Below the pieces are notes generated by a model, which searched no databases, was not told the DNA's origin, and worked only from the letters and a program-made list of their open reading frames with translations. From assembly GCA_031259805.1 (NCBI GenBank), contig JAIRKX010000046.1, positions 1-33,227 on the forward strand: DNA of 33,227 nucleotides. The letters are read 5' to 3'. The position numbers and the translations under genes are program-made. Positions 1 through 7,951 of the stretch are shown here, in pieces. This DNA comes from Prevotellaceae bacterium. GTDB taxonomy: Bacteria > Bacteroidota > Bacteroidia > Bacteroidales > UBA932. Numbering within the stretch: position 1 is the stretch's first letter; each line of letters starts with the position of its first letter.

Positions 1-1404
1 TGGACGGCAGCCACGATCACCGCTGCCACCGTTACCGCCGGCGACGGCGAGGTCATCCAGTCATCCCTCACCGGACGCGGCTTCTTCCTGAACGGGCACA
101 ACGCAGCGTTGCCGTTCAATGCCACCGTTACCGTTACCTTAGCCGCCCCCCTTAATACTCAATTCAACGCCTGCGTCTACGCCTCCGACTGGCCGCCTAA
201 CGCGACCTTGCAATCCGGCGGCGGCTATACGCTCAAAGGCACGCCCCCCTTTATTATTAACGGCGCTATCATCGAACCCTCGCATACGTTCGGCGCCGGC
301 GTGTGTATCACCTCTATCACCGATTCGACCGGCTGTCCGGGCTTTGTGGTCAACCCGCCCATCGTTACCGGCAGCATTCTAACCACCGGCGATACCGTCT
401 GCGTGGGTGGCGTACCCAAGCCGATTACCGGCATCATGCCCTTTAGCGGCGGCGACGGACAGCTTGCCTACTCGTGGTACAAAGACGGGATATTGATTCC
501 TGATGAGACGGGCGCGGACTATACCCCGCCGGATACGCTTATGCCCGGCGTGTATACCTACACCCGCAAGGTCAATGACCGGACGTGTAACATCACGCCG
601 CTGGCCTCGGACGGCAGCTGGGTATTGACCGTAGGCGACTACCCTACGATTTCTGCCACCGAACCCACCGACCAGTCGGTCTGCCCCGGCACGCCGGTAA
701 CGCTGTCGGTACCGGCGCAGGCGGGCGTAACCTATACATGGTACAATGTCGGCGGTTCTTCGCTGACTGCCGGCAATAACTATACTACCGGCACGTCAGG
801 CAGTTATTATGCGGTAGCTACGAACAGCAGCGGCTGCACAGCCACCTCGCGCACAGCCACCATTCATTCTTCGATAAATGATATAACGGCGCTGGTAGTA
901 GATGCTCCGCCTCACTGCACCAATCAATATGCATGTACTTTGACCTTTTCTGGCTGGACGGCTACGCCAGGATGGGAAGTAGAATACGGCCACGGAAGCA
1001 CAATCGGGAGTAATATCCTTGGTTCCACCATGGCAGAAAGTATTACCTGCATGAGTCCCAGTACGCTTAATTCTTATACGGATCCTCTCGATTATTTTTG
1101 GGCAAGAACAAAAAATAACACTTGCAATACCACCGGTACAGCGCGAACGGCTTCTTACATCTCTTGCATTTGCGCTCCGATTAGCTACAATTGCTGCCAG
1201 ACTTGCGGCGTAATTGCCCAATCGTCCTATTATTATGGGACGCTTGGCGGCGTTTGCGGTTGTACACAAACAAACGGCAGTATGAATAACATAACGGGTT
1301 GTATCGTTGAAACGATAACAGCAAACGGCACAAGTTGGCAACATTGCCACCATACCAACTATGGCCCGGCCTATTGGAATAAACAAGGGAATATCTGCTG
1401 GTAA
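1..1404 (+). CDS. Secreted Ig/PKD-like repeat protein, 5' end missing
   Basis: The frame is open from base 1, so the true start lies left of the window; an in-frame TTG at 109 is not a credible start because homology continues upstream of it. The 467 visible residues have three parts. Bases 1-639 match the N-terminal module of the protein at 7952-10084 almost residue for residue. Bases 640-870 hold one Ig/PKD-like domain (VCPGTPVTLS ... YTWYN ... YYAVATNSSGC). Bases 871-1401 form a cysteine-rich C-terminus with CC, CxxC and C-G-C groups and a His-rich stretch near the end. I see no typical type IX secretion C-terminal domain and no membrane anchor. The paralogue has a signal peptide, so export is likely. 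Function is unknown; adhesin or surface structural protein is a guess. The last 26 bases of coding sequence are repeated downstream of the stop. Confidence 0.75.
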   Translation, partial: WTAATITAATVTAGDGEVIQSSLTGRGFFLNGHNAALPFNATVTVTLAAPLNTQFNACVYASDWPPNATLQSGGGYTLKGTPPFIINGAIIEPSHTFGAGVCITSITDSTGCPGFVVNPPIVTGSILTTGDTVCVGGVPKPITGIMPFSGGDGQLAYSWYKDGILIPDETGADYTPPDTLMPGVYTYTRKVNDRTCNITPLASDGSWVLTVGDYPTISATEPTDQSVCPGTPVTLSVPAQAGVTYTWYNVGGSSLTAGNNYTTGTSGSYYAVATNSSGCTATSRTATIHSSINDITALVVDAPPHCTNQYACTLTFSGWTATPGWEVEYGHGSTIGSNILGSTMAESITCMSPSTLNSYTDPLDYFWARTKNNTCNTTGTARTASYISCICAPISYNCCQTCGVIAQSSYYYGTLGGVCGCTQTNGSMNNITGCIVETITANGTSWQHCHHTNYGPAYWNKQGNICW

Positions 1405-1463
1405 ATATTCGTTAACCTCTTGTCCGTATTTGGGGCATATTGGAATAAACAAGGGAATATCTG
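1372..1463. repeat. 26-bp direct repeat spanning the stop codon
   Basis: An identical 26-base sequence occurs at 1372-1397 and 1438-1463, offset 66 bases (22 codons). The first copy encodes the C-terminal residues of the Ig-like protein; the second lies downstream of its stop codon. This looks like a partial duplication of the gene's 3' end or a trace of an exchanged C-terminal cassette. Confidence 0.75.
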
Positions 1464-1580
1464 TCGCTAATACGCTTGTATTACAACCCTAAAATAACAA
1501 ACAATGCTACCCACAGCCCTCATACTCCTCCTGCGCTTCATCCTTCAAACGGCGGATGCAGACGGCGTATGGCCTGTACA

Positions 1581-2600
1581 TCATACATCATTCCTGATTC
1601 TCGCCGTAGGCGTTACATCCAGCGCTGTGCGTTTACCGGCGAGGAAAAGATAATAGCCGGTGATGGCGATCATGGCGGCATTGTCGGTCGTAAAGCGCAG
1701 TTCGGGCAGATAGACCTGCCACCGGCGCGTTTGACCTTCGTCGAGCAGGCGCTGACGCAGTCCCGAGTTGGCCGACACGCCGCCGGCGACGGCAATCTCA
1801 CGAATACCGGTTTGGGCGGCGGCTTTGACGAGATTACGCATCAATATTTCGATGATCGTATGCTGTAACGAAGCGCACAGGTCGTGTAGATGCTCTTCAA
1901 TAAACGCCGGATTGTCGGCCATCCGGTCGCGCAGGAAATAGAGGAACGACGTTTTCAGGCCGCTGAAACTGTAATCCAGCCCGCCGACCTGCGGACGCGC
2001 AAACCGGAATGCCTGCGGGTTACCCTTTGCCGCCAGCCGGTCAACGACCGGGCCACCCGGGTACGGCAGCCCCATCACCTTCGCGCATTTATCAAAAGCC
2101 TCGCCCGCTGCATCGTCAATCGTCTGTCCGATGACGTCGAAATGCAGGAAACTGTTCACCACAATCAGTTGCGAATGCCCGCCCGACACCAGCAAGCACA
2201 AAAAAGGAAACGACGGATGCGGCAACTGCTCTTCGGGCACGTCAATAAAATGTGACAGCACATGCCCCTGCAGATGGTTCACTGCTACCAGCGGCGCGCC
2301 GGTAGCCAGCGAAAACCCTTTGGCAAACGACATACCTACCAGCAACGAACCCATCAGCCCCGGCCCGCTTGTAAAAGCAATCGCATCCACCTCGTCGGGA
2401 AGCACGCCTGCCGACGTCAACGCATGATGCATAACAGGAATGATATGCTGCTGATGCGCCCGCGAAGCCAACTCGGGAATGACGCCGCCATACTGCCGAT
2501 GTACCTCTTGACCGGCCAGCACATTCGACAGCAGCACGCCGTCGCGAATAACCGCTGCTGACGTATCGTCGCACGAACTTTCGATGCCTAAAATAACCAT
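1581..2600 (-). CDS. tsaD: tRNA N6-threonylcarbamoyladenosine transferase TsaD
   Basis: TsaD transfers the threonylcarbamoyl group from threonylcarbamoyl-AMP to A37 of ANN-decoding tRNAs, working in the cytoplasm with TsaB and TsaE. The 339-residue product has the family length and the N-terminal LGIESSCDDTS signature. The metal-binding NHLQGH motif gives His109 and His113. The ASKHA-type segments SGGHSQL, DDAAGEAFDK, GGVSANSGLR and FTTDNAAM follow. The start chosen is the ATG at 2600. The frame stays open further upstream, but that stretch is the antisense of ridA and has no family similarity. It is divergent from ridA, with only 60 bases between the two start codons. No partner gene (tsaB, tsaE, tsaC) is in view. 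Confidence 0.97.
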   Translation of the reverse strand: MVILGIESSCDDTSAAVIRDGVLLSNVLAGQEVHRQYGGVIPELASRAHQQHIIPVMHHALTSAGVLPDEVDAIAFTSGPGLMGSLLVGMSFAKGFSLATGAPLVAVNHLQGHVLSHFIDVPEEQLPHPSFPFLCLLVSGGHSQLIVVNSFLHFDVIGQTIDDAAGEAFDKCAKVMGLPYPGGPVVDRLAAKGNPQAFRFARPQVGGLDYSFSGLKTSFLYFLRDRMADNPAFIEEHLHDLCASLQHTIIEILMRNLVKAAAQTGIREIAVAGGVSANSGLRQRLLDEGQTRRWQVYLPELRFTTDNAAMIAITGYYLFLAGKRTALDVTPTARIRNDV

Positions 2601-2631
2601 TTGCCTATTTGTAAAAAATACACGAACTTTG
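2600..2631 (+). promoter_or_regulatory. Bacteroidota-type promoter for ridA-ftcD-holA
   Basis: TTTG at 2600-2603, a 20-base spacer and GAACTTTG at 2624-2631 resemble the TTG-N19..21-TAnnTTTG consensus, with one mismatch in the -7 box. The ridA ATG follows about 30 bases later. The -33 element overlaps the tsaD start codon. Confidence 0.45.
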
Positions 2632-2660
2632 TGTGCAAATATACAAAAAACGAACAAACA

Positions 2661-3038
2661 ATGAAACGAAACATCTCCTCTCCCCATGCGCCGAAGGCTG
2701 TCGGGCCATACAGTCAAGCCGTAGAAATCAATGGAACGCTGTATATCTCCGGCCAGTTGCCGATTGACCCGACGACCGGCGTCTTTGTCGAAGGCGGCGC
2801 TGCCGAACAAACGGCACAATGCCTTAAAAACATCGGCGCCATCCTGCACGAAGCCGGCTATGACTACCCGGATGTCGTAAAATCGACCGTACTGATGGCC
2901 GACATGAACGACTTTGCCGTGATGAACGATATCTATGCCCGCTTCTACGACGCGCCGTTTCCGGCACGTGTAGCCTGTCAGGTTGCCCGACTGCCGATGG
3001 GCGCATTGATCGAAATAGAAACCATCGCTGCCAAATAA
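2661..3038 (+). CDS. ridA: RidA family reactive imine deaminase
   Basis: RidA (YjgF/YER057c/UK114) proteins hydrolyse reactive enamine/imine intermediates from PLP-dependent enzymes and act as cytoplasmic trimers. The 125-residue product has the family size and the hallmarks APKAVGPYSQAV near the N-terminus, YISGQLPIDPTTG, and the C-terminal PARVACQVARLP with the conserved Arg and the EIE motif. The frame extends upstream to 2601, but the ATG at 2661 matches the family N-terminus. The upstream part overlaps the promoter. The stop is followed after one base by the ftcD ATG, so the two are surely co-transcribed. Confidence 0.95.
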   Translation: MKRNISSPHAPKAVGPYSQAVEINGTLYISGQLPIDPTTGVFVEGGAAEQTAQCLKNIGAILHEAGYDYPDVVKSTVLMADMNDFAVMNDIYARFYDAPFPARVACQVARLPMGALIEIETIAAK

Positions 3039-3039
3039 A

Positions 3040-4725
3040 ATGAAACTAATCGAATGCGTCCCCAATTTCAGCGAGGGACGAAACATGACGGTCATCAAGC
3101 AAATCACCGACGTGATCGAAGAAGTCGACGGCGTACGCCTGCTGGATGTCGATCCGGGCAAGGCGACCAATCGCACGGTCGTAACCTTCGTCGGCGAGCC
3201 GGAGGCGGTGTGCGAAGCGGCGTTCCTATCTGTTAAGAAAGCATCGGAAGTCATCGACATGAGCCGGCATCACGGCGAACACCCGCGCTTCGGCGCGACC
3301 GATGTGCTACCGCTCATTCCCATTGCGGGCATTACGATGGACGAAACCGTCGCTTATGCGCGGCAACTTGGCCGGCGTATAGGCGAAACGCTGCAAATAC
3401 CGGTCTATGCTTACGAACATGCGGCATTCGACGAACGTCGTCGCAATCTTGCCTACTGTCGTGCCGGTGAATACGAAGGTTTGAAAGACAAACTGGCAAC
3501 GCCGGAAGGCAAGCCTGACTTCGGCCCGGCCGTGTTCCTTCCCAGAACCGGCGCTATGGCTGTAGGGGCGCGACATTTCCTGATTGCCTACAACGTCAAT
3601 CTGAATACCACTTCGACGCGCCGCGCCAATGCCGTAGCCTTCGACATACGCGAAAAAGGCCGCCCCATACGCGAAGGCAATCCGTATACAGGCAAGAAAA
3701 AAATCGATGCTGCCGGCCGCGAAATATGGCAGCCGGGGCTGTTGAAGGCCGTGAAAGGGATCGGATGGTATATCGAGGAATACGGCATCGCGCAGGTCTC
3801 GATGAACCTGACCGACCTCGCCGCAACGCCTCTGCATGTCGCCTTCGAAACGGTATGCGAGCGGGCGCAGGCGCGCGGATTGCGCGTAACGGGGTCGGAA
3901 CTCGTCGGATTAGTCCCCCTGCAGGCCATGCTCGATGCCGGTCGTTATTTCCTGACCAAACAACAGCGTTCCACAGGCATACCGGATGAGGAAATCATCA
4001 AAATCGCCGTGCGCACGATGGGATTAAACGAACTGTCGCCCTTCGACCCGAAAAAGAAAATCATCGAATACGTGATGGCCGGCGACCCGTTGCCCAAACT
4101 CACCGATAAAACATTGACCGGCTTTGTCAACGAAACAGCCAGCGAAAGTCCGGCCCCCGGCGGCGGGTCAGTCGCCGCTTACATGGGAGCGTTGGGCGCG
4201 GCGTTGGGCGGCATGGTGGCCAACCTGTCGGCACACAAGCCCGGCTGGGACGAGCGTTGGAAGACCTTCTCCGACGTCGCCGAAAAAGCCAAAGATTGCA
4301 TGAACCGCCTGCTATTCTTTGTCGACGAAGACACGCGCGCCTTCCGGCGAATAATGGACGCTTTCGCCCTGCCCAAAAACACCGATGCGGAAAAAGCCGC
4401 ACGGAAGCAAGCCATACAAATCGCCACGCGCTATGCGACCGAAGTCCCGTTCCATGTAATGTCGTTATGCTGCGACTGCCTGCAGGTGATTAAAACGATG
4501 GCCGAAACCGGCAATCCCAACTCGGCCAGCGATGCGGGTGTAGGAGCATTGGCGGCGCGCGCCGGCGCACGGGGCGCATGGCTCAATGTGAAAATTAACG
4601 CCGTCGCGTTAGACGATCGAACATTCGTCGAAAAGCTCATGCGCGAAGGCGAAACGATCATCGCACAAACAGCACAATTAGAGCAGGAGATACTGGCCAT
4701 CGTCGAACGAACCATTAACCATTAA
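3040..4725 (+). CDS. ftcD: Bifunctional glutamate formimidoyltransferase / formimidoyl-THF cyclodeaminase
   Basis: This enzyme acts at the end of histidine degradation. It moves the formimino group from formiminoglutamate to tetrahydrofolate, then deaminates it to methenyl-THF. The 561 residues contain both domains. The formiminotransferase N-domain begins with IECVPNFSEGRN and carries the His-rich active-site block SRHHGEHPRFGATD at 75-88. The cyclodeaminase domain starts near residue 365 with FVNETASESPAPGGGSVAA and continues through ASDAGVGALAARAGARGAWLNVKIN. It sits 1 base after ridA and 5 bases before holA, so it is part of one operon. No other hut genes are in view. Confidence 0.95.
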   Translation: MKLIECVPNFSEGRNMTVIKQITDVIEEVDGVRLLDVDPGKATNRTVVTFVGEPEAVCEAAFLSVKKASEVIDMSRHHGEHPRFGATDVLPLIPIAGITMDETVAYARQLGRRIGETLQIPVYAYEHAAFDERRRNLAYCRAGEYEGLKDKLATPEGKPDFGPAVFLPRTGAMAVGARHFLIAYNVNLNTTSTRRANAVAFDIREKGRPIREGNPYTGKKKIDAAGREIWQPGLLKAVKGIGWYIEEYGIAQVSMNLTDLAATPLHVAFETVCERAQARGLRVTGSELVGLVPLQAMLDAGRYFLTKQQRSTGIPDEEIIKIAVRTMGLNELSPFDPKKKIIEYVMAGDPLPKLTDKTLTGFVNETASESPAPGGGSVAAYMGALGAALGGMVANLSAHKPGWDERWKTFSDVAEKAKDCMNRLLFFVDEDTRAFRRIMDAFALPKNTDAEKAARKQAIQIATRYATEVPFHVMSLCCDCLQVIKTMAETGNPNSASDAGVGALAARAGARGAWLNVKINAVALDDRTFVEKLMREGETIIAQTAQLEQEILAIVERTINH

Positions 4726-4730
4726 ACATC

Positions 4731-5771
4731 ATGGCAAAAAAACTGCGAGACGTCATTGACGATTACCGGCGAATCATTGCCGATTTACAGAAGAAGATCT
4801 ATAAACCCGTGTATTTGCTGGTGGGCGAAGAGCCGTACTATATCGACCGGCTCAGTCAATACATCGCCGAGCATGTGTTGAGCGAAACCGAACGCAGTTT
4901 TAACCAGCAAATCTTATACGGTAGAGATATTACCACGTCGCAGTTGATTGACATGGCGCGGCGGTTTCCGATGATGTCCAGCCAGCAAGTGGTGATTGTC
5001 CGCGAAGCGCAGGACTTGAAAAAGATCGAACTGCTCGAGGCGTACGTCCGGAGGCCGCTCGCATCAACCATCCTCGTGCTATGCTACAAAGGTAAGATCG
5101 ATCGGCGCACGTCGTTCTATAAGCTGATGCTCACCGGCGGCGAAGTATTCGAATCGGCCAAACCCTACGACGACGAAGTACAAAATTGGATAACCGCTTA
5201 CCTCAAGGAAAAGGGATGTACTATCAACCCAAAGGCTAACGCAATGCTGGTAGAATTCGTCGGCGTCGACCTTACTAAAATCACACGGGAAATAGATAAA
5301 CTGTTTACCCTGCTTCCCGAAGGCAGCAAGCAGATTACCGCCGAGCACATCGAACAGAACATCGGTATCAGCAAAGATTACAATACCTTTGAATTGAATG
5401 CGGCAGTCGCTGCCTGCGACACGCTGAAAGCAAACCGCATCCTCAACCACTTCGCACAAAACCCCAACGGCTATCCGATACACGTTACCATCGCCGCCCT
5501 GTTTATGGAGTTCTCGCGCATCCTGAAACTGCATTTCCTGCAACGCAGACGCACCGGCGTCATCTCCGACCGCGAAGCGGCGGCGGAGTTAGGCATCAAC
5601 CCCTTCTTCTTCGGGAGCTACAAAACGGCAGTGAAAAGATACTCTCTCACAAAAACACTCGAAGTGATTTCCCTGCTACGTGAATACGACATGCGCAGCA
5701 AAGGCTTCCACAACGGCGCCGCTACCCACGGCGACCTGCTGCGCGAGTTAGTATACAGGATTATGCACTGA
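4731..5771 (+). CDS. holA: DNA polymerase III delta subunit
   Basis: HolA is the clamp-loader 'wrench' that opens the beta clamp during replication. The 346-residue length fits. Family traits are the N-terminal KPVYLLVGEEPYYIDR (degenerate P-loop region), SSQQVVIVREAQDLKK, STILVLCYKGKIDRR, the GVDLTKITREIDKL segment, ITAEHIEQNIGISKDYNTFELNAAVA, and a helical C-terminal domain. It follows ftcD by 5 bases and is the last gene of the ridA-ftcD-holA run. Its metabolic neighbours do not relate to replication. It converges on porT, with 42 bases between the stop codons and no clear terminator. Confidence 0.92.
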   Translation: MAKKLRDVIDDYRRIIADLQKKIYKPVYLLVGEEPYYIDRLSQYIAEHVLSETERSFNQQILYGRDITTSQLIDMARRFPMMSSQQVVIVREAQDLKKIELLEAYVRRPLASTILVLCYKGKIDRRTSFYKLMLTGGEVFESAKPYDDEVQNWITAYLKEKGCTINPKANAMLVEFVGVDLTKITREIDKLFTLLPEGSKQITAEHIEQNIGISKDYNTFELNAAVAACDTLKANRILNHFAQNPNGYPIHVTIAALFMEFSRILKLHFLQRRRTGVISDREAAAELGINPFFFGSYKTAVKRYSLTKTLEVISLLREYDMRSKGFHNGAATHGDLLRELVYRIMH

Positions 5772-5813
5772 GGAGTGCAATGGTAAATGCCACCCGCTTG
5801 TCGTCATTAACCA

Positions 5814-6542
5814 CTATTCGATGTGCAGTGCAAAAATAAAGATCTGAGAGTTGAGCCGGTCGATGGCGTTGTGGTAGCCTTCATAGCCATCGACGACACT
5901 ACTGCCCAAACTATTCAGGAAACCGCCGGAGTATTTAAATTCGAGCGATAGTTTGAAATAATAAAAATACACATCTAATCCGAAGCCGGCTTCGTAGAAA
6001 GGTTCAAAGATGGCGGACGAGATGTATGTGCCTTTTTGTTCACGTGTTTTCCAGTTCATATTAAAGCGGGAATTGACGCCGGCGATCATATAGGGACGGT
6101 AATTGCTGACCCGTTTGGCCGAATATTTTAGCAACACCGGCACTTCGGCATAATTCGACTCAATGTGCATGGAATGCAGCAGCGAGCCGTCGGTACGATA
6201 AAAATTCAGGCTTCGCACGCCGAAACAGATACCGGGCATCGCCCGCAGATTCAAATAGTGCGACAAGCGGTAATTGACAATGCCGTTGATGGTAAATCCG
6301 GGAGTTATATCGACCACATCGGCGCGCAACGCCCCGGGCGCCTCGTCGGGAAGCTGTACAGACAGGTTGGAATTGATCGCCGTGTAGTCGAAAACATTCA
6401 ACCCCATCGAAAACCCAAACCGCCACCGCCGGACGTAATCGTAATGCAACAAATATAACGGCGCGGAATGTTGTATCTGCGCGACGGCCGGCCACGCGAA
6501 ATCACCGGCAAATAACAGTAGTAATAGAATCTTTTTTTTCAT
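5814..6542 (-). CDS. porT: PorT-like outer-membrane protein (type IX secretion)
   Basis: PorT is a Bacteroidota outer-membrane beta-barrel needed for type IX secretion in Porphyromonas. The 242-residue product starts with a signal peptide (MKKKILLLLLF ... VAQ). The mature start has the pattern HYDYVRRWRFGFSMGLNVFDY, which I associate with PorT. It continues with GFTINGIVNYRL, LNLRAMPGICFG, AEVPVLLKYSAKR and RPYMIAGV, and it ends in aromatic strands typical of an 8-stranded barrel of the PorT/OmpW-like fold. The ATG at 6542 is chosen over an in-frame TTG two codons earlier. A generic OMP_b-brl_2 porin-family protein is the alternative. It is divergent from the thioredoxin-fold gene. Confidence 0.75.
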   Translation of the reverse strand: MKKKILLLLLFAGDFAWPAVAQIQHSAPLYLLHYDYVRRWRFGFSMGLNVFDYTAINSNLSVQLPDEAPGALRADVVDITPGFTINGIVNYRLSHYLNLRAMPGICFGVRSLNFYRTDGSLLHSMHIESNYAEVPVLLKYSAKRVSNYRPYMIAGVNSRFNMNWKTREQKGTYISSAIFEPFYEAGFGLDVYFYYFKLSLEFKYSGGFLNSLGSSVVDGYEGYHNAIDRLNSQIFIFALHIE

Positions 6543-6603
6543 TGTCAAAAAATAGCTTGTTGGAAACGGCGTGTATTAGATGCTTCAATGACCATTTCGT
6601 TTA

Positions 6604-6633
6604 CAAAAATACATTTTTATCTGTGGGTATCAA
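6604..6633 (-). promoter_or_regulatory. Promoter of porT
   Basis: Reading the minus strand, TTG at 6633-6631, an exact 19-base spacer and TATTTTTG at 6611-6604 match the Bacteroidota consensus perfectly. The porT ATG lies about 60 bases downstream. The element overlaps the promoter of the divergent thioredoxin gene. Confidence 0.6.
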
Positions 6634-6650
6634 AAAAAGTAGTACCTTTG
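6621..6650 (+). promoter_or_regulatory. Promoter of the thioredoxin-fold gene
   Basis: TACCTTTG at 6643-6650 is a perfect -7 box. The -33 element is weak (CTG at 6621-6623, spacer 19). The ATG is at 6672, giving a leader of about 15 bases. Confidence 0.5.
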
Positions 6651-6671
6651 TGCATCCAAACAATAATTGTT

Positions 6672-7232
6672 ATGAACAAAGTGTTATACCTTCTTTTTGT
6701 ACTGCCGGCCATGACCGTACTGACCGGCTTTGCGCAAACGACGCCCGCGCCCGCGACGCCCGTTACGGCGCCCGTAAAATGGTATTCGATTGACGAAGTT
6801 CTGGAACTGACATCCAAGAATCCCAAGAAAATATTTATCGACGTATACACCGACTGGTGCGGGTGGTGTAAGGTAATGGACCGAAATACCTTTACCGACC
6901 CAAGAGTAGCGGCCTACCTTACCGCTCATTTCTATCCGGTAAAGTTTAACGCCGAACAGAAAACGCCGGTTACTTTTGGCGACAAAACATTTAATTTTGT
7001 GTCGGAATATCGCGCGAATGAATTAGCCGTCGCCCTGCTGCAAGGCCGGATGAGCTACCCGACGACCGTCTACATGAACGCCAGCGGCCAACTCCTCTCC
7101 GTCGTGCCGGGGTACCAGCAAGCCGACGGTATTTTGCAAATCCTCGTTTTCTTCGCCGAAGACTATTACACGAAACTCTCGTGGGAAGACTTTTCTAAAG
7201 ACATCTGGCCGGCGCGACAGAAACAGTTGTGA
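6672..7232 (+). CDS. Exported thioredoxin-fold protein (CxxC)
   Basis: The 186-residue protein has a hydrophobic signal segment (residues 1-21, ending near FAQ) and a short Thr/Ala/Pro linker. A thioredoxin domain follows with IFIDVYTDWCGWCKVMD; the redox pair is Cys63-Gly-Trp-Cys66. The cis-Pro region is SYPTTVYMN, followed by GQLLSVVPGYQ. This pattern resembles the thioredoxin_7/DUF255-like periplasmic proteins of Bacteroidota, so a thiol-disulfide role in the periplasm is likely. The start at 6672 is chosen because it opens the signal peptide and follows the promoter; upstream in-frame starts lie inside the promoter. The substrate is unknown. Confidence 0.85.
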   Translation: MNKVLYLLFVLPAMTVLTGFAQTTPAPATPVTAPVKWYSIDEVLELTSKNPKKIFIDVYTDWCGWCKVMDRNTFTDPRVAAYLTAHFYPVKFNAEQKTPVTFGDKTFNFVSEYRANELAVALLQGRMSYPTTVYMNASGQLLSVVPGYQQADGILQILVFFAEDYYTKLSWEDFSKDIWPARQKQL

Positions 7233-7261
7233 GGCGCACGCAATACGCCCCAACAAAAAAC

Positions 7262-7295
7262 GATGCGCGGCCGGTAGCAACACCGGCCGCGCATC
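7262..7295. terminator. Perfect 14-bp stem hairpin
   Basis: Bases 7262-7275 pair perfectly with 7282-7295 around a 6-base loop. On the minus strand the stem is followed by a T-run (complement of the A-run at 7255-7260), as in a Rho-independent terminator. On the plus strand it lies 30 bases after the thioredoxin gene. It could therefore serve both directions, including ending any leftward transcript. Confidence 0.6.
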
Positions 7296-7297
7296 CG

Positions 7298-7323
7298 TAG
7301 GGGCGAAAAATTTTTCACCCCTA
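7298..7323. repeat. 26-bp near-perfect palindrome
   Basis: The arms TAGGGGCGAAAAA and TTTTTCACCCCTA are self-complementary except for one pair. It sits directly after the 14-bp stem hairpin. The core GTAGGGGCGAA... resembles a kind of interspersed palindrome seen in several bacterial genomes (from memory). Its role is unknown. Confidence 0.55.
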
Positions 7324-7332
7324 TATCATCCT

Positions 7333-7437
7333 TTATCCCTCATTTTTCGATACGTCGAGCGCGGCCTGTAGCCGTTCGATTTCCGCCGGGAAAAGAGCTA
7401 CTGCGAGGCCTGCAATGGCGCCGACCATGAAAATCAT
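7333..7437 (-). CDS. Possible 34-residue membrane peptide
   Basis: An ATG at 7437 opens a 34-codon frame. It begins with a hydrophobic stretch (MIFMVGAIAGLAVALFP) followed by a charged amphipathic helix (AEIERLQAALDVSKNEG) and TAA. The composition resembles real single-pass small proteins, and the frame is GC-balanced unlike the T-rich array upstream. There is no clear ribosome binding site or promoter, and the sequence is too short to judge further. Confidence 0.35.
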   Translation of the reverse strand: MIFMVGAIAGLAVALFPAEIERLQAALDVSKNEG

Positions 7438-7521
7438 GATTTGTACATTTTTTTTCTTTTTGTTAATTTTTATATAGTTAATACTCTAAATTTAGTTTTT
7501 CTTCCTTATTTTCCCGAAAAA

Positions 7522-7820
7522 TCCTCTTGTGAAAAAGGTTTTATCTCTCGTGTGTTTTTTTCTCCTTCTCGTGTGTTTTTTTCTCACTCTCCTGAAATTT
7601 TTTTCGTATCTCTCCTGAAATTTTTTCCATCACTCCTGACTTTTTTTCTATTTCTTCCGTGATTTTTTTTTATCTCTCCTGAAACGGGTTTTATCACTTG
7701 TGAGATGAAAAAAATCTCCTACGTGTTTTTTTTCATTTTTCCGATTTTTTTTTTCGTCTCCCAAGAGACAGGTTTCATCTCAGGAGAAACAGGTTTTATT
7801 TCTCCTGAAATTTTTTCTCC
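7522..7820. repeat. Degenerate ~21-nt tandem array, 13-14 units
   Basis: Anchor triplets (GTG or CTG in the context TCTCCTGAAA-T-run) recur at about 7529, 7550, 7571, 7592, 7615, 7636, 7659, 7679, 7700, 7721, 7741, 7762, 7782 and 7805. The spacing is mostly 21, with a few 19-23. Units are pyrimidine-rich on the plus strand, with T7-T10 tracts. On the minus strand they read AGGAGA followed by A-rich codons and give heptads such as GEIKPVS. Frame is kept over a few units only, because units of 20 or 23 bases and homopolymers break it. The plus strand is also open for 70-73 codons in two pieces, but with low-complexity Phe/Ser content only. Confidence 0.7.
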
Positions 7821-7907
7821 ATTTTCCATGAGATTTTGGCTGTCCCTCGCAAGATTTCCGACGACGGCGGGGATTATCTGGTGCATGGGTGTGTGTTTAT
7901 TTTTCAT
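7719..7907 (-). CDS. Possible short heptad-repeat ORF
   Basis: From the ATG at 7907 a 62-codon frame reads MKNKHTPMHQ... and then heptad-like units (GEKISGE, IKPVSPE, MKPVSWE) before a stop. An in-frame ATG at 7940 is also possible. An A10 tract on this strand (complement of T10 at 7745-7754) lies within it. It directly follows the Ig-like gene on the same strand and no own promoter is visible. This may be a decayed or phase-shifted heptad-repeat gene, or merely non-coding repeat. Confidence 0.25.
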   Translation of the reverse strand: MKNKHTPMHQIIPAVVGNLARDSQNLMENGEKISGEIKPVSPEMKPVSWETKKKIGKMKKNT

Positions 7908-7951
7908 TGTGCGTTGATAAAAGGTTTTCCTCGAATCCATTCGAATCCATT

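Noticed and set aside
1504..1653. 49-codon ORF with hydrophobic start (MLPTALILLLRF...)
   Set aside because: It overlaps the 3' end of tsaD in antisense, has no promoter or ribosome site, and its composition follows the antisense of tsaD.
2601..3260. N-terminal extension of TsaD by more than 200 residues
   Set aside because: The minus-strand frame stays open only because it runs antisense to ridA. TsaD starts cleanly at MVILGIESS.
7441..7917. Two plus-strand ORFs of about 70 codons rich in Phe/Ser
   Set aside because: They result from the T-rich array; the first starts at TTG and neither has a recognisable protein pattern.
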